The notes beneath the pieces were generated by a model, which was not told the DNA's origin, searched no databases, and saw nothing but the letters and a program-made list of their open reading frames with translations. 64,000 nt of DNA from Branchipolynoe longqiensis (lineage: Eukaryota > Annelida > Polychaeta > Phyllodocida > Polynoidae), in assembly GCA_030323885.1 (NCBI GenBank), contig CM059197.1, forward strand, positions 27,485,178 to 27,549,177, in the 5' to 3' direction. The translations under genes were made by a program, and so were the position numbers. Each line of letters starts with the position of its first letter. Position 1 is the stretch's first letter. Of the stretch, positions 30,625 through 42,287 are shown piece by piece.

Positions 30625-32055
30625 ATTGATAGTTCATCTACATACCACATATACACTACCTACACACCATATACACATTAGTTACACACGACCTACACAC
30701 CATCTACACACTACCACATTCACATCACCATCTACACACCACCACCTACGCACCATCTACACCTCACCTACATACCACATACATACCTCCTACACATCAT
30801 CACCTACACACCACCATATTCACACCATCACCTACACAAACCACGTACACCACCACCTTCACATAACCTACACACACCAGCTACACATCACCAACCACAT
30901 TCCCACCATCGCCTACACACCACCTATATACCACCTATGCACACCACCTTTGCACCACCTATATACACCACCTACATACACTACCTACATACACTACCTA
31001 CATACCACCACCTGCACACCTCAGCTACACACCACCTACAAACCACCTACACACCACCTACACATCACCATCTAACAACCACCACCACCTCCATGCCACC
31101 ATCTCCACACCACCAACCCACATCATCACACACACCACAACCTAAACACATCACCAACCTAAACATATCACCACATACACACACCAACACCACCTATACA
31201 CCACAATATCTGCCCACCACCTCCTAAAATTACCACCACCTCCTCACACCACCACCTACAAACACCCTAATCTTTGGCCACCACCTACAACCAGTACCAC
31301 CACCAGCACCACCTCCACACCACAACGTACACGTACCACCAACTACACACCACATACACACCACCACCACCATCATCACCACCACGTATGCACATCACCA
31401 GATAAAGATGCAATCATGTACAGACACTATCACATACACACCCCACCATCTACCCACACCGCCTACACCCCACTTACACACACCATCACCTAACCACCAC
31501 CTACACACACCATCACCTAACCACCACCTACACACCGCCATATGCAAACCACCTACACACCACCTACACCCCACATACACCCCACATACACCCCACATAC
31601 ACACCACCTACACACCACCACACACAGATGCAATCACACACATACATGATCACATACACACATTACAACCTAAGCACATTGCCTACACACCACCTACACA
31701 CCACCACCACCACCCACACACCACCACCACCTACACACCACCCCCGCCTACACACCACCACCACCTACACACCACCAGATATACACACTGCCACCTACAG
31801 ATACCATCTCGCCGTGAATATGACCTATGCTGCCGACACGGCGAAAATAAACCACCAATCAATCAATCAACATATATCATCACATCATCACATACATACA
31901 CCATCATATGTACACGACCACTAACACAACATACACACCACCTGCAAAGCACCATCTGCATATGCAATCACGTACAGACACCATCACATACACACACTAC
32001 CACCTAGACACCGTCTAGACACCACCCCCTACACACACCACCACCTACACACATC
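30625..32055. repeat. CAC-rich satellite (CACCACCTACACAC)
   Basis: About 1.4 kb of degenerate short repeats built from ACCACCTACAC and ACCATCACC. Threonine- and histidine-rich frames result from it. A LINE tail is embedded at 31803-31872. Confidence 0.9.
31803..31872 (+). repeat. LINE 3'-tail fragment inside the satellite
   Basis: GAATATGACCTATGCTGCCG, ACACGGCGAAAATAAACC and CAATCAATCAATCAA match 23387-23462. Confidence 0.55.
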
Positions 32056-32323
32056 AGCTACACCTCGTGGCTGCAGAGGGAAGGATCAAAGACAGAAGTA
32101 CTGGCTGCACGTGTAGGTAATGAATACCTAACGAAGTCGGCTAACCAACCTGCTTCAGAACTGCCTACAAACACAATCTGGCTGTAGTCTAAATGCATGA
32201 GTCCTCTTTTGCTGGAATTTGTGAGACCTAGCAGAGGAGACATAACAAAAGCAAAGTAACTCCTCTCTACCCCCCTACACACATCTCACCTCCACCCTTA
32301 ATAGTTCATCCCCTATAATGCTG
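32056..32323. other. Unassigned sequence
   Basis: A 74-residue minus frame (32058-32282) has no recognised similarity. No other feature seen. Confidence 0.3.
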
Positions 32324-32751
32324 CTGTCACATTATGACGCTTCTCGCCAACACGTGTTGACGTATCTGATTTTTTGGCGCAACGTCGGGATATATCAGGA
32401 AGCATTACGCACGCTTTAGGCGCCCGTTGGTATTCGTTGATGGACGGCGATGGTCGGCGAGGGTCGGCGAGGGTCGATGGCACGCGTCAAAAGTTTTGTG
32501 CTTGCGCTCTCATATGTCGTGTAACTCATCGGTCGGTCGCTAGCGGAGCGCTAGAATAACATTATGCGAACACGAGGCACACGCTGAGCGCGCGGTAGGC
32601 TCATAACCACACATTGCGGCAAACTTTTTTAGTTTTTTTTCTCATGCGTCCATATACGTTACCACAACGCCGAAAAGTTTGATGTGTCTCGATGATTAAA
32701 AGTGATTTTGCGTGTTGGTGGTGCGCTGGCAAGAAGCGTCGTGATGTGACA
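32324..32751. mobile_element. MITE-T copy (CTGTCACA termini)
   Basis: 428 bp with inverted termini CTGTCACATTATGACGCTTC and AGAAGCGTCGTGATGTGACAG (two mismatches). The interior is CpG-rich, with tandem GGTCGGCGA. The termini match the element at 46560-47172 (CTGTCACACTACGACG). No transposase. Confidence 0.75.
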
Positions 32752-32879
32752 GGGCCATTACACCCTAATTAGCACCACTTTGATTCTAATTCATTAGGCT
32801 CTAATTATTAAGTGGTTGTTGCCTCCCCCCCCCTCCCCCCCCTAAAGATTTTCACTGAAGGAGGTTGTAGTGAAGTATG

Positions 32880-34060
32880 CTGCGATTGCCAGTATTAGGG
32901 AGGGGACATGGGGAGGGAGTGGGTTGGGAATGGGGTTGCGTGGGGAATAGGGAGGGGCTGGGGGAGACAGCAAGGGGCCTGGGACGGGAGAGGCAATGGG
33001 GGTGTGAAAGACAAAAAATGGAATGTGGGATAGAAAGGGATGATAGAAGACGGAGAGAGGGAGGGAGAGGTCATGGAGTAATGAGTGATGGTAGTAAGAA
33101 TAGGACAATAGGGAGGGGAGAGTGAGTAAAGGAAGAGGAGGCAGACGAAATAGGGAAGGAATAGCCAGTCGTGGCAGAGGAAGGGCATATTTATTAGGGG
33201 AAAGGAGAGCACAGGCAATAGGGAATAGGGAAGGGATAGAGGGATAGGCGATGGAGAGGTAATATGGGACAGTATGGGGAGATGTAATAGGGTCCATGGA
33301 GGGGAGTTTATAGGGGCGAGTGAGGGGAGAGGTAATAGGGGCCAGGGAGATGGAGATAATAGGAGACAGGTAGATGGAGGTAATAGGATACAGGGATGGG
33401 AAAGGCAATAAGGGGCAAGGAGATGGAGATAATAGGGGACAGGGACCGGAGATGCAATATGGGATAGGGAGAGAGATATTAGGGAAGATTAATAGGATAG
33501 GTAGTATGGGACAGTAAGGGAGAGGCAATAGGGGATACGGAAATCAGAGATAATAGGGGACAGGGAGGGGAGATACAATAACATGGGCAGGGAGATAAGA
33601 GGCAATATGCAATAGGGAGGGAGAGATAATAGGGGACAGGGAGAGGAGAGGCAATAGGGTAACACGGGGGAGGCAATATGGGAATGGAGGCGGGGCCGGG
33701 GGATAGGATGGCGGGGTTGGATGGTGGGGTGCTTGCGTAGGCCCTATCCCTCCGCAAGTCCCAGGAATCGGGGGTTGATTTAAGAATGGATTCTCTTGGG
33801 GCGTCCCGATCCACCAGGGTTGGGAGCCGAGGGCAGGAAGGATGGGCGGTAGAGATGGGGGTGTGGGTGGGGGTGGGGAGGGGGGGTGTGGGGTGAGGGA
33901 GAAGGAGTAGTCCGAGAAATTATGGGGTATGTCTGCGGGAGGGACAAGCAGTGGAGGTTGTGGGAGGAAGAGGTGGAGGTAGGGTTGGGGTGCGGGTGGT
34001 GGGGTGGGAATGGGAGTGGGGGGTGCGGGGTGTGGAGTGGAGATGAGGCAACGAGTGGAT
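32880..34060. repeat. G/A-rich satellite (GGGAGAGGCAATAGGGGACA)
   Basis: Degenerate tandem units of roughly 35-45 bp built from AATAGGGGACAGGGAG and GATGGAGATAATAGG, grading into a GGGGTGGGG-rich stretch after 33850. Proline/serine-rich minus-strand frames are artefacts. Confidence 0.85.
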
Positions 34061-34681
34061 GCAGTCAGGTGGGTACACGACGCATTCTTCAGCCAACACA
34101 TACCACGCCCACTGCAGACATAGTTTTACGAAATGTATACCGACCTATAGGGTATACTAATAGTTCACACACCGAACGTGAATCACGTCGAATACTTCAC
34201 TAAACCTTAGACAAGTCAGTGATCTGTCTCTTCTTATCATTGACTCAGCATTCCTGACTGTATTCCTATTGTATATTCTCCGCGGGACATTGATTTGATG
34301 GAAGGTGGTGAGTACTTTTGTGGGGGGGTTGTGTTAGTTGTTGTGTGTGGAGGAGGGGGTGTGGGAGTTGGAAGGGGACTGGGGGGGGGGGGAAGGGAGC
34401 AGGGAGGATGGATGGTGTGGATTTGCACCTGGCTGAATCAAGCCTGAAGGGTATGCCGGCAGTTGCTTTGATCTCGCCGCAACAAAAGGGACAGGATGTG
34501 ACCGCCCCACCAGGCTACAAACAATATGGCGTGTGCAGCGTTCTCAGCTTTGGGACGCCAATGGATTGGACTGGGGGGGTGTGGAGGTGGTGGTGTGAAA
34601 TATGGTTATATGAAGCTGGGGGTAGGGGTGGGGGTGTCTGCAGGTGGGACGGGGAGTACTATGCCATTTTTATTTATTTTT
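34061..34681. other. Unassigned sequence with G-runs
   Basis: Contains GGGGGTTGTG and a poly-G stretch (34320-34395). A 121-residue plus frame (34318-34683) has no recognised domain. Confidence 0.35.
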
Positions 34682-34915
34682 AATAGATTAGTTGTTTAAG
34701 CAGGGGAAATTTCAATCGTGCATAATTGGTCTTCCTCATTCCACTGCTCCTTGCCCGATCCTAATAATGCTGAGCGCCTGGCTAGGAAGCAACAAGTATC
34801 AATTTTTAAGTCATTGCTTTAACTCGACCAGGGTTTCAAGCCATGACTGGATGGTCTACCAACACGGGAGACGGATACTCTAACTCATTCAGCCATCCCG
34901 TCTAGTTGTCATTTA
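34682..34915 (-). mobile_element. SINE-A2 copy
   Basis: 3' end TTAGTTGTTTAAGCAGGGGA and TTCCACTGCTCCTTGCCC, body AAGTATCAATTTTTAAGTC, head CATTCAGCCATCCCGTCTAG. Confidence 0.75.
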
Positions 34916-35774
34916 AATAAAAATGCCTAATCTGATGAAAGTATAACATTTTCTGAACCAAACCACTTGTATACATTTAATTCTATTCATCAGGGGTACA
35001 CTTATTGAACATGTATTGCCGCACAAAGGGAATATTAAGTTGTTGCAATCGAACATGTTGCTGCTGAAGTCAGCCTGTTGTCCAACATTCCATGGCGGAT
35101 ATCGAGAATAATTCATTGTGCATGCTTTAGATTCATCAATTCATAATAATATTATGCCAAATGGGTTGAGCATCCGCCTCAGTGTTGGTAGGTCGTGGGA
35201 TTTAAAAACCCAGATTTCAACGATTTTATATTTTTACCGATTAACGTTAAACAAAATTGTTAAAATATGAGATGTATACGGCAACAGTTGGGTAGTTTGA
35301 AAATCGTTCTTATATGGCCTTAGATGATTCTAGAGCATTACTCCAAAACAATAACAAGTTAAGTATGGGTGATAATACAGTCACAACAAAGCTAGCTGAA
35401 ACATAACATCCCGCCTTTCCCTGACAGTGCTAAGTCTATGGGAGAAGATCCACGTGTTTGTGGAAATTTGCCGTCGGTAGAATAATCTCTGCTTGATTTC
35501 CGCGTTTTTTGCTCGACACCACTTTCATCCCTGAATAATTAATATGTGTCGGTACCTAGCCTGACGTTTAGCATTACTAGGATAGGGCAAGAAGCAGTGG
35601 GATGAGGATGACCAATTGTCAGCGATTGAGCTTGTCCTTGCTTAATCAACTAATGTACCAATCAAGCCAATAGATTTGTCTTAAAAGACTTTTAGAGGGT
35701 GTGGGACGGTCTGTTTCTATTAAGACTCTAATTAGTGGACGTTGTTGAATGTAGTGGAGGCTAAGGTAGTTGAA
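34916..35774. other. Diverged MITE-A-like and SINE-A fragments
   Basis: 34920-35120 loosely resembles reverse MITE-A (CTGATGAAAGTATAACATTT, GAACATGT). 35155-35215 is a SINE-A head piece (AATGGGTTGAGCATCCGCC) and 35545-35660 a SINE-A2 3' end (GGATAGGGCAAGAAGCAGTG). The rest is unassigned. Confidence 0.4.
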
Positions 35775-36176
35775 CGTAGTTGAACTTACCGGCATCCATA
35801 CTTGTCCATGATGTTAACTTGGTAATAACGTGGGTGAGCCGTGATGTCCGATTTAATTTTTGGACATGTTCAACAGAGCGCTCGCTACATTAGAGGGTGA
35901 ATTTGCATCCGTGATACTAACCTACTCTAGCATACTCTAGCATTCTCTAGCATACTCTAGCATACTCCAAATACTCTAGCGTACTTGGACGAAGCCCTTG
36001 TCACATAGCCATTAGTGGACATAGGTGAAAGGTGTGGAGGCTAATGTAGTCGAATGTAGTTGAACGTAGTGAACATACCGGCATCCGTACAGTATTAAAT
36101 CGGACATCACGGCTCACCCACGTTATAACCAAGTTAGCATCATGGACAAGTATGGATGCCGGTAAGTTCAACTACG
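35775..36176. repeat. Large inverted repeat with AACGTAG-type sequence
   Basis: The left arm, about 35775-35857, contains ACCGGCATCCATACTTGTCC and GTGGGTGAGCCGTGATGTCC. It is repeated in inverted orientation at about 36094-36176 with few mismatches. The 236-bp spacer holds about five copies of ACTCTAGCAT (35921-35985). It also holds a direct repeat of the region before the left arm, GTGGAGGCTAATGTAGTCG. It is probably a decayed palindromic transposon related to 46560-47172. Confidence 0.8.
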
Positions 36177-36719
36177 GTCAAATAGCTAGTATTCCACTCC
36201 CCACCTCGCACACACACATATTCCCCTCTCACACGCCATGACTTGGGGGGTGGGGGTGAGAGTGGGAGAGGGGGTGGGGGGGGGGGAGGGGATCAGTAGG
36301 GCATCAGATAAGGGCTAGCAGTTCAATGACGTGCAATTACATGTTAACCAGATATATAGAAAGCCTTGAAGTGCTTTTAGATGAAAAGGCCCGTAAAGTT
36401 GTCATGATATATGGGGGGGGGGCAGTATTGACAAGTTTCGCTACCGAAGGGTAGGCCTAGTGCATTGCAATTACCCTGTCGTAAAGTAGATTAAATGCAC
36501 TGTATCGATATTCATGGGAAGCCTATCCCATGATAAAGTCAGTGTTTGGGAGTGGACATTTATCTCGTATAAAAGATCTTGTCATGTGGTGATTTTACAA
36601 TGTATTCCTGACGTGAATATTTTAGGTATAGAAGGAAGATGAGTGGTGTCGAAATTAGAGTTGGCTATTTGAGGTTGGAAGCCAGTAGTTAAGGCGTGAT
36701 TTGACCGCCACCATTATTA
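36177..36719. other. Unassigned sequence
   Basis: G-rich tract at 36245-36290. No gene or paired termini found. Confidence 0.4.
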
Positions 36720-37420
36720 ACCTGTACATCATGGGTGTTATTAGTTAGTAGTTCTGTGACGTCACACAGGGAATAGAGTGATGGACTTACATTTATTAGA
36801 AGGCATACCCCATGTACCCTATGTGTATTATTACTATTAGTAGTTCTGTGACATCACACAGGGCATAGAGTGATGCACTTACATTCGTTAGAAGGCATAC
36901 CCCATGTACCCTATGTGTATTATTACTATTAATAGTTCTGTGACGTCACACGGGGCATAGAGTGATGGACTTACATTTGTTAGAAGGCATACCCCATGTA
37001 CCCTATGTGTATTATTACTATTTGTAGTTCTGTGACGTCACACAGGGAATAGAGTGATGGACTTACATTTGGTAGAAGGCATACTCCATGGACCTTATGT
37101 GTATTATTACTATTAGTAGTTCTGTGACGTCACACAGGGAATAGAGTGATGGACTTACATTTGTTAGAAGGCATACTCCATGTACCCAATGTGTATTATT
37201 ACTAGTAGTAGTTCTATGACGTCACACAGGGAATTGATTGATGGACTTTCATAAGTTAGAAGGCATACTGCAGTCAGTTTATGGGTATTTCTTTTAGTAG
37301 TTATGTGACGTCACACAGGAAATAGAACGATGGACTTATACAGGTTAGAACGCATACTCCATGCACCGTCTGGGTAGTATTAGTAGTTGTGTGACGTCAC
37401 AAAGGGAATCAAACTATGAA
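36720..37420. repeat. 92-bp tandem array with a CRE-like site in each unit
   Basis: Eight units. The palindrome TGACGTCA (usually TGTGACGTCACA) begins at 36757, 36941, 37033, 37125, 37217, 37306 and 37392, with TGACATCA at 36849. Spacing is 92 bp for the first six units, then 89 and 86. Units share CACAGGGAATAGAGTGATGG, ACTTACATTTGTTAGAAGGC and CCCATGTACCCTATGTGTA, and decay at the right end. TGACGTCA is the consensus site of CREB/ATF factors. Whether it is bound is unknown. Confidence 0.9.
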
Positions 37421-37849
37421 TCTACATAGTGATAGTATACGTATTCCCTCTCCTGACAGCTAGTGAGGGTCATCATAGTTCAATAACACTAATAGTCACA
37501 CTTTGACCACAACAGTATGATAAGATCCCAAATAATGCCAAGATAATAGGTTGTGTTCAAGGTATGCAAGATATGACTAGTCAGCGTTGATCATAATGGT
37601 TGTGAATAAGTCAAGTTGTGTCAGTCATGCTAGTGGCTCTTTAACACCAGGAAAAAAGTAGTCGAAGTGAGACCATTTCAGTGATATTTCCGCGCGACAC
37701 AGGTTGCGCCCCATACTCGCGCGCATAACAAGGTAGGTGCGTGACTCTTAATACTAGATATCGAAGGACAATTAGAATAATAATAATTAACCTTGGATTC
37801 AGCTTCGTTCTTTATATTATTATAATACATTATAATACACATATAGCTG
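37421..37849. other. Unassigned sequence
   Basis: No recognised gene or element. Confidence 0.35.
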
Positions 37850-38055
37850 GCCTTTAAAGTTGTAGTCTAATGGAAGCGTGGAATTTTCGAAACCAAGTTG
37901 ATAGGGTTGCACTCATTCAAAATGTGTTGCCGCCCCAACAAAATACTTTGTCAATTTAATAGAATTTGTTGTTGCTGAATCTTGCAATATCCAGCATTTC
38001 AGTATACATGCCAACATGAATTTGGCATATTTGTACTTTTGTTAGTTTTGATTAA
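37850..38055 (-). mobile_element. Diverged MITE-A-like fragment
   Basis: TTTAAAGTTGTAGTCTAATG, TTTTCGAAACCAAG, CAATTTAATAGAATTTGTTG and GCCAACATGAATTTGGCATA follow the reverse MITE-A order at low identity. Confidence 0.4.
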
Positions 38056-38307
38056 AGGTAGAGCATAGGAAAGAGAAATCAGGAGAGTTGAGACAAAGGA
38101 CCGTGTCTATTTGCTCTATCGTGACCAGCCGGTGAGTCGAAGACACGGACAGAGTAAGAGTAGAAAATGAAATGCTGGCGAGCTACCCAGACATAATAAA
38201 GGAGGAGCATGGCCAGAAGAGAGGAGATAGAGAGAGGTGTCGACGAAGTGCGGTCCGGATAGCAAGTGTCGCAGTCTGGGCACCTCATGGTCCCCTTAAC
38301 ACCCCTC

Positions 38308-38806
38308 GGCAGTGTACCGGACCCTTATCACTGCCCGGCCCGGTGTCAGCGTCTCACCTCCCACAAGTCTGGTTCTCCACAAGAAATATGTTTAACTCCA
38401 ATACATTCTTTAATATATGCGTCAATATTCTAAAAGTCAGAGAATATTGTTCTCCACAAGCAATACGTATTCTCCTGTATTCTTGGGTTTAAACTCATAA
38501 GAATAACCGCTAAAAAACAAAAAGAGTGATAATCAGGTCGAGCGACCGACCAGAAGTAAACAACACGGTGACCGAATCGGTTTTTCGCCAATAACTTCTT
38601 TAATATATTCACCAATATTCTCAAACTCGTAGAGAATATTGTTGTACACGTTTCCTCCAGTATTCTTGGGTTTAAAGTCATAAAGCCAACCAAAGTTTGC
38701 ATTCGTCACTCGAATCCGCGCATACGCAGAAGCGATATTTGGGAAATGAGACTTGTGGGAAATAAGACGCTGACACCGGTCTTGCACCCTGTGCGATAGG
38801 GCTGCC
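38308..38806. mobile_element. MITE-H with duplicated halves
   Basis: Inverted termini run over about 45 bp. The best-matching part is CGGTGTCAGCGTCT plus CCCACAAGTCT at about 38338, inverted at about 38746-38778. Inside, two direct repeats of about 90 bp (38408-38502 and 38595-38682) share TTCTTTAATATAT, AGAGAATATTGTT and TATTCTTGGGTTTAAA. Non-coding. Confidence 0.65.
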
Positions 38807-38957
38807 ACGTGTGCGTGTGTGCGTGTGTATATATGTGTGTATCTGTGAGTATCTGTGTGTGGGTGTGGCGGGGTGCAGGACAAGGCTAATCACCCGACGG
38901 GTTGTCTCCATCCGTGTGTAGCTTGTAGTGTGTGAATGTGTGTATGTGGGTGTGTCC

Positions 38958-39030
38958 GTTGGTTGGTTGTTGGAGTTTAACGTTCTGGCAATATCTAACT
39001 AACTATTCTAAGGTCATATCAGGACGGGTG
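38958..39030 (-). repeat. SINE-A 3'-end fragment
   Basis: GGTTGGTTGTTGGAGTTTAA and AAGGTCATATCAGGACGGG. A TAACTAACTATTC insertion is present. Confidence 0.55.
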
Positions 39031-39149
39031 CGTGTCCGGGGATGTAGTCGTATATGCGCATGCTCGCGATATCGATATGGAGTCACCGATATTAGCGATT
39101 TAGGGAGTGTGTATCGCGAAGAATAGTTATTATCAATATCAGCTAACGT

Positions 39150-39750
39150 TGTGAATGTCGGTGAGTGTAATGTCGGTGAGTGTAATGTCGGTGAGTGTAA
39201 CAGTTGGGTCGGAGCGTATAGGTGAGAGTTGGTGAGTGTCGCCGAGGGTAGCTGAGAGTCGGTGAAAATTGGTGCGTGTCGGCGAGAGTCGGTAAGTGTC
39301 GGTGAGTTTCGGTAAGAGTCGGGTAGTATCGGTGAGGGTCGGTGAGAGTCAGGGAGTGTCAGTGAGTTTTGGCGAGTGTCGGCGAGAATCGATGAGTTTC
39401 GGTGAGAGTCGATGCGGTTCGGAGAGTGTCGGTAAGAATCGATGAGTTTTGGTGAGTGTCGGTGAGAGTTGATGTGAGTTTTGGTGAGTTTTGGTGAGTT
39501 TTGGTGAGAATCGATGAGTTTTGGTGAGTGTTGGTGAGGGTCGATCCGAGTCAGTGAGTGTCGGTGAGTTTTGGTAAGTGTCGGTGAGAATCCATGAGTT
39601 TTGGTGAGTGTCAGTGAGAGTCGATGCGAGTCGATGCAAGTCGGTGAGTGTCGGTGAGTTTCGGTGAGAATCCATGAGTTTCGGTGAATGTCGGTGAGAG
39701 TCGTTGCGAGTAGGTGAGTGTCGGTGATTGTCGGTGAGGCATTGAGTACC
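39150..39750. repeat. TCGGTGAG(T/A)G minisatellite
   Basis: About 600 bp of 10-12 bp degenerate units (GTCGGTGAGT, GAGTTTTGGT, GAATCGATGA). The 161-residue minus frame (SPTLTDSHRHSPKLTDS) is a repeat artefact. Confidence 0.9.
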
Positions 39751-39905
39751 GTGACTATCGCAAATGTCGCCAGTTAGTTGACTATCCTTATTACGGGTTA
39801 TTGTCGTTATTAATGGGATTCTTGTGGCCAGCAATTAGACGACTTCCAGGACATTTAATACCGCTTTGCGAAGGTTTCCTTTCCCTACAAATTCCTTACC
39901 TATTT

Positions 39906-39930
39906 AAGAGAGAGAGAGTGAGAGAGAGAG

Positions 39931-39970
<40 letters not shown>

Positions 39971-39985
39971 AAGAGAAAGAAAGAA
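39906..39985. repeat. (GA)n microsatellite
   Basis: GAGAGAGA run with a few interruptions. Confidence 0.95.
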
Positions 39986-40284
39986 TAATGTGCTAAGAAT
40001 ATAGTCTAAATTACAATTACTATTACATAACCCAATTATGACCATACTTCCATCAGATATAAATGGCGCCAATAACTATGTGCCAGGTTCCGCAGAAAAT
40101 ACGTATTTACCGCAAACCAACGAAATGAATAAATTGCAGTATCCAAGCATGATCTGATACACTGAAAACCGACCGGTTTTATGTTCGGCGGCCATTTATG
40201 TGAAACCACTGGGACCCTTACCGATACCTAAATAGCGTGTGACGGGGAGGTCAACGCGTTGAGTGATGGCTTAGGAACAGCCCT

Positions 40285-40925
40285 CGCCCCCCCACACACA
40301 CACTCCCCTCCCCCCTTCCTCCCCCTCCCCCTCCCTCACCCCCTCCCTCACCCTCACCCTCCCCCCTCCTTCATCCTCCCCCATCCCTCCCCCTCCCTCC
40401 CCTCCCTTCCCCTCCCCTCCCCTCCCCTCCCCCTCCCCCCTCCCCTCCACCTCCGCCTCCGCCTCCACCTCCCCCCACTTCCCACTCCCCCACTCCCCCA
40501 CTCCCCCACTCCACCACTCCACCACTCCACCACTCCACCACTCCACCACTCCACCACTCCACCACTCCACCACTCCCCCACTCCCCCACTCCCACTCCAC
40601 GTCCCCTTCGACGTCCCCCTCCCTCTCCCCGTCCCCGTCCCCCGTCCCCCTCCCCGTCCCCCTCCCAGATCCCCTCTCCCCTCTCCCTCTTCCCTCTATC
40701 CCTCTCCCTCTTCCCCTCTCCACCGCCAACCCCCCTCCCCTCCCCCTCCCCCTCCCCCTCCCCCCCTCCCCCTCCCCCTCCCCCTCCCCTCCCCCTCCCT
40801 CCCCCCCCCTCCCCCCTCCCCCTCCCCATCCCTCCCACTCCACTCCACTCCACTCCACTCCACTCCACTCCACTCCACTCCACTCCACTCCACCCTCCCC
40901 CGCCCCCTCCCCCTCCCCCTCCCCG
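40285..40925. repeat. C-rich low-complexity satellite
   Basis: CCCCTCCCCCTCCC background with two internal ordered arrays: CCACTCCACCACTCC (about 40485-40590) and the 5-mer CCACT repeated about 12 times (about 40835-40890). All long frames here are artefacts. Confidence 0.92.
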
Positions 40926-41108
40926 ATCAGCCATAAAGATGGACGGACTGGGCCGGTGCAGGTCTATAAACCGTCATGCTTCAGTGGGATTCACTGCAGT
41001 GGTCATCCAGAGAATGGATGTAGATTTTCACGATTAGATACAGCGCACCCTGAGGGTAGAGGGCTCGGCAAATTACTATCGACTTTGTTCAGACAGCATC
41101 GAAATGGC

Positions 41109-41111
<3 letters not shown>

Positions 41112-41158
<47 letters not shown>
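41112..41158. repeat. (TA)n microsatellite
   Basis: Pure TA run of about 46 bp. Confidence 0.97.
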
Positions 41159-41159
<1 letters not shown>

Positions 41160-41170
41160 TCTGGGTAGTT

Positions 41171-42287
41171 TAAAGCTGCATAGCCTGATGAAAACCTCAA
41201 ATTGTCAAAACCAAAACAGCGATCAAGATTTGATTCTACACATTTACATTAAGTACTGGTGAACGCTCACATTTATCTGACTAATATTGATCTGGTTATA
41301 TGACACTAATGTACCATATCGTTATGGAACTTTTGGGTTTCAGAATTTCATTGTGTTACATGGTGCAAATTGTGTATTCAACCGGTATTGTACACCTTAT
41401 TCTATATACCTTTTGTGTAAATAACCCTGAATGGAAAAATGGCTGGAAGACCAGTGCTTTGGCACTGACAAAAGACTTATTTAGCAGAATAAACATATTT
41501 ACCAAAAAAATAATTTATCAACCATTTGCCACCACATAGAATGTAATACCGAGCCAATATAATATTAATAGAACCTGTTACTGCAGAAACCTATGATGTC
41601 AGAGTTTTGGCATGCTTGCCAAAATTAATTTGGCATGTTTGCACTTCAAATATCTCAAGACTTAGCCATTTAAAATAAAAGCCACTTCAAGCTAAAGTAA
41701 CGTAGATTATAACGATCAACCTAATAATATTTGTCATGGGGGTGATGCAAATGGGAAATACTGTGCCTAGAGCGGGACTCGAACCCACATCTCTTTGCAC
41801 TCCGGGCCAGTGTGCTAACCATTACACCACCTAGGCTCCCTGATATCAACACACTCCCCACGCCTACCTGTCTATGTGGTTACTTGCCTGAGAGGTCAGT
41901 GCAGACCACTACACTCGTCCCCCTGGAATTGTAAGTCTTGTAATGCTTACAATTACATACATACAGGCAATGCACTAACACATACATACACAGGGTAGGT
42001 TCAACAACCATACAGCGCAAAGCTTGTACAGGATCCTGGTCACGGCACCAGTGTCATGGGGGTGATGCAAATGGGAAATAATGTGCCTAGAGCGGGACTC
42101 GAACCCACATCTCTTTGCACTCCGGGCCAGTGTGCTAACCATTACACCACCTAGGCTCCCTGATATCAACACACTCCCCACGCCTACCTGTCTATGTGGT
42201 TACTTGCCTGAGAGGTCAGTGCAGACCACTACATATTTATCTCAGAAAATGACAGAAACTCAAAACCATTGGAAGTTTGCAACTTTA
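41171..42287 (-). mobile_element. MITE-A copy disrupted by a TRIM and other sequence
   Basis: Ends TAAAGCTGCATAGCCTGATG and CCATTGGAAGTTTGCAACTT. A TRIM is inserted at 41732-42233. About 270 bp of unrelated sequence (41265-41530) lies inside. It has a LINE-tail-like GGAAGACCAGTGCTTTGGCA and CTGACAAAAGAC, also found near 52870. Confidence 0.75.
41732..42233 (-). mobile_element. Complete TRIM with tRNA-like LTRs, copy 3 (youngest)
   Basis: 502 bp. LTRs at 41732-41913 and 42052-42233 differ at about one of 182 positions. TATT occurs on both sides (41728-41731 and 42234-42237), a 4-bp duplication. The host MITE reads through cleanly without it: AATAATATT joins TATCTCAG as in other MITE-A copies. 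The tRNA-like units lie at 41764-41836 and 42084-42156 on the minus strand. The internal 138 bp carries the primer site (minus-strand TGGTGCCGTGACCAGGATCC) and CAGGGGGACGAG. Confidence 0.92.

Noticed and set aside
36720..37420. CRISPR-like array
   Set aside because: The units are contiguous 92-bp tandem copies without unique spacers, and the setting is eukaryotic.
40259..40936. Long frames on both strands in a C-rich tract
   Set aside because: Low-complexity CCCCTCCC DNA, open on both strands at once.
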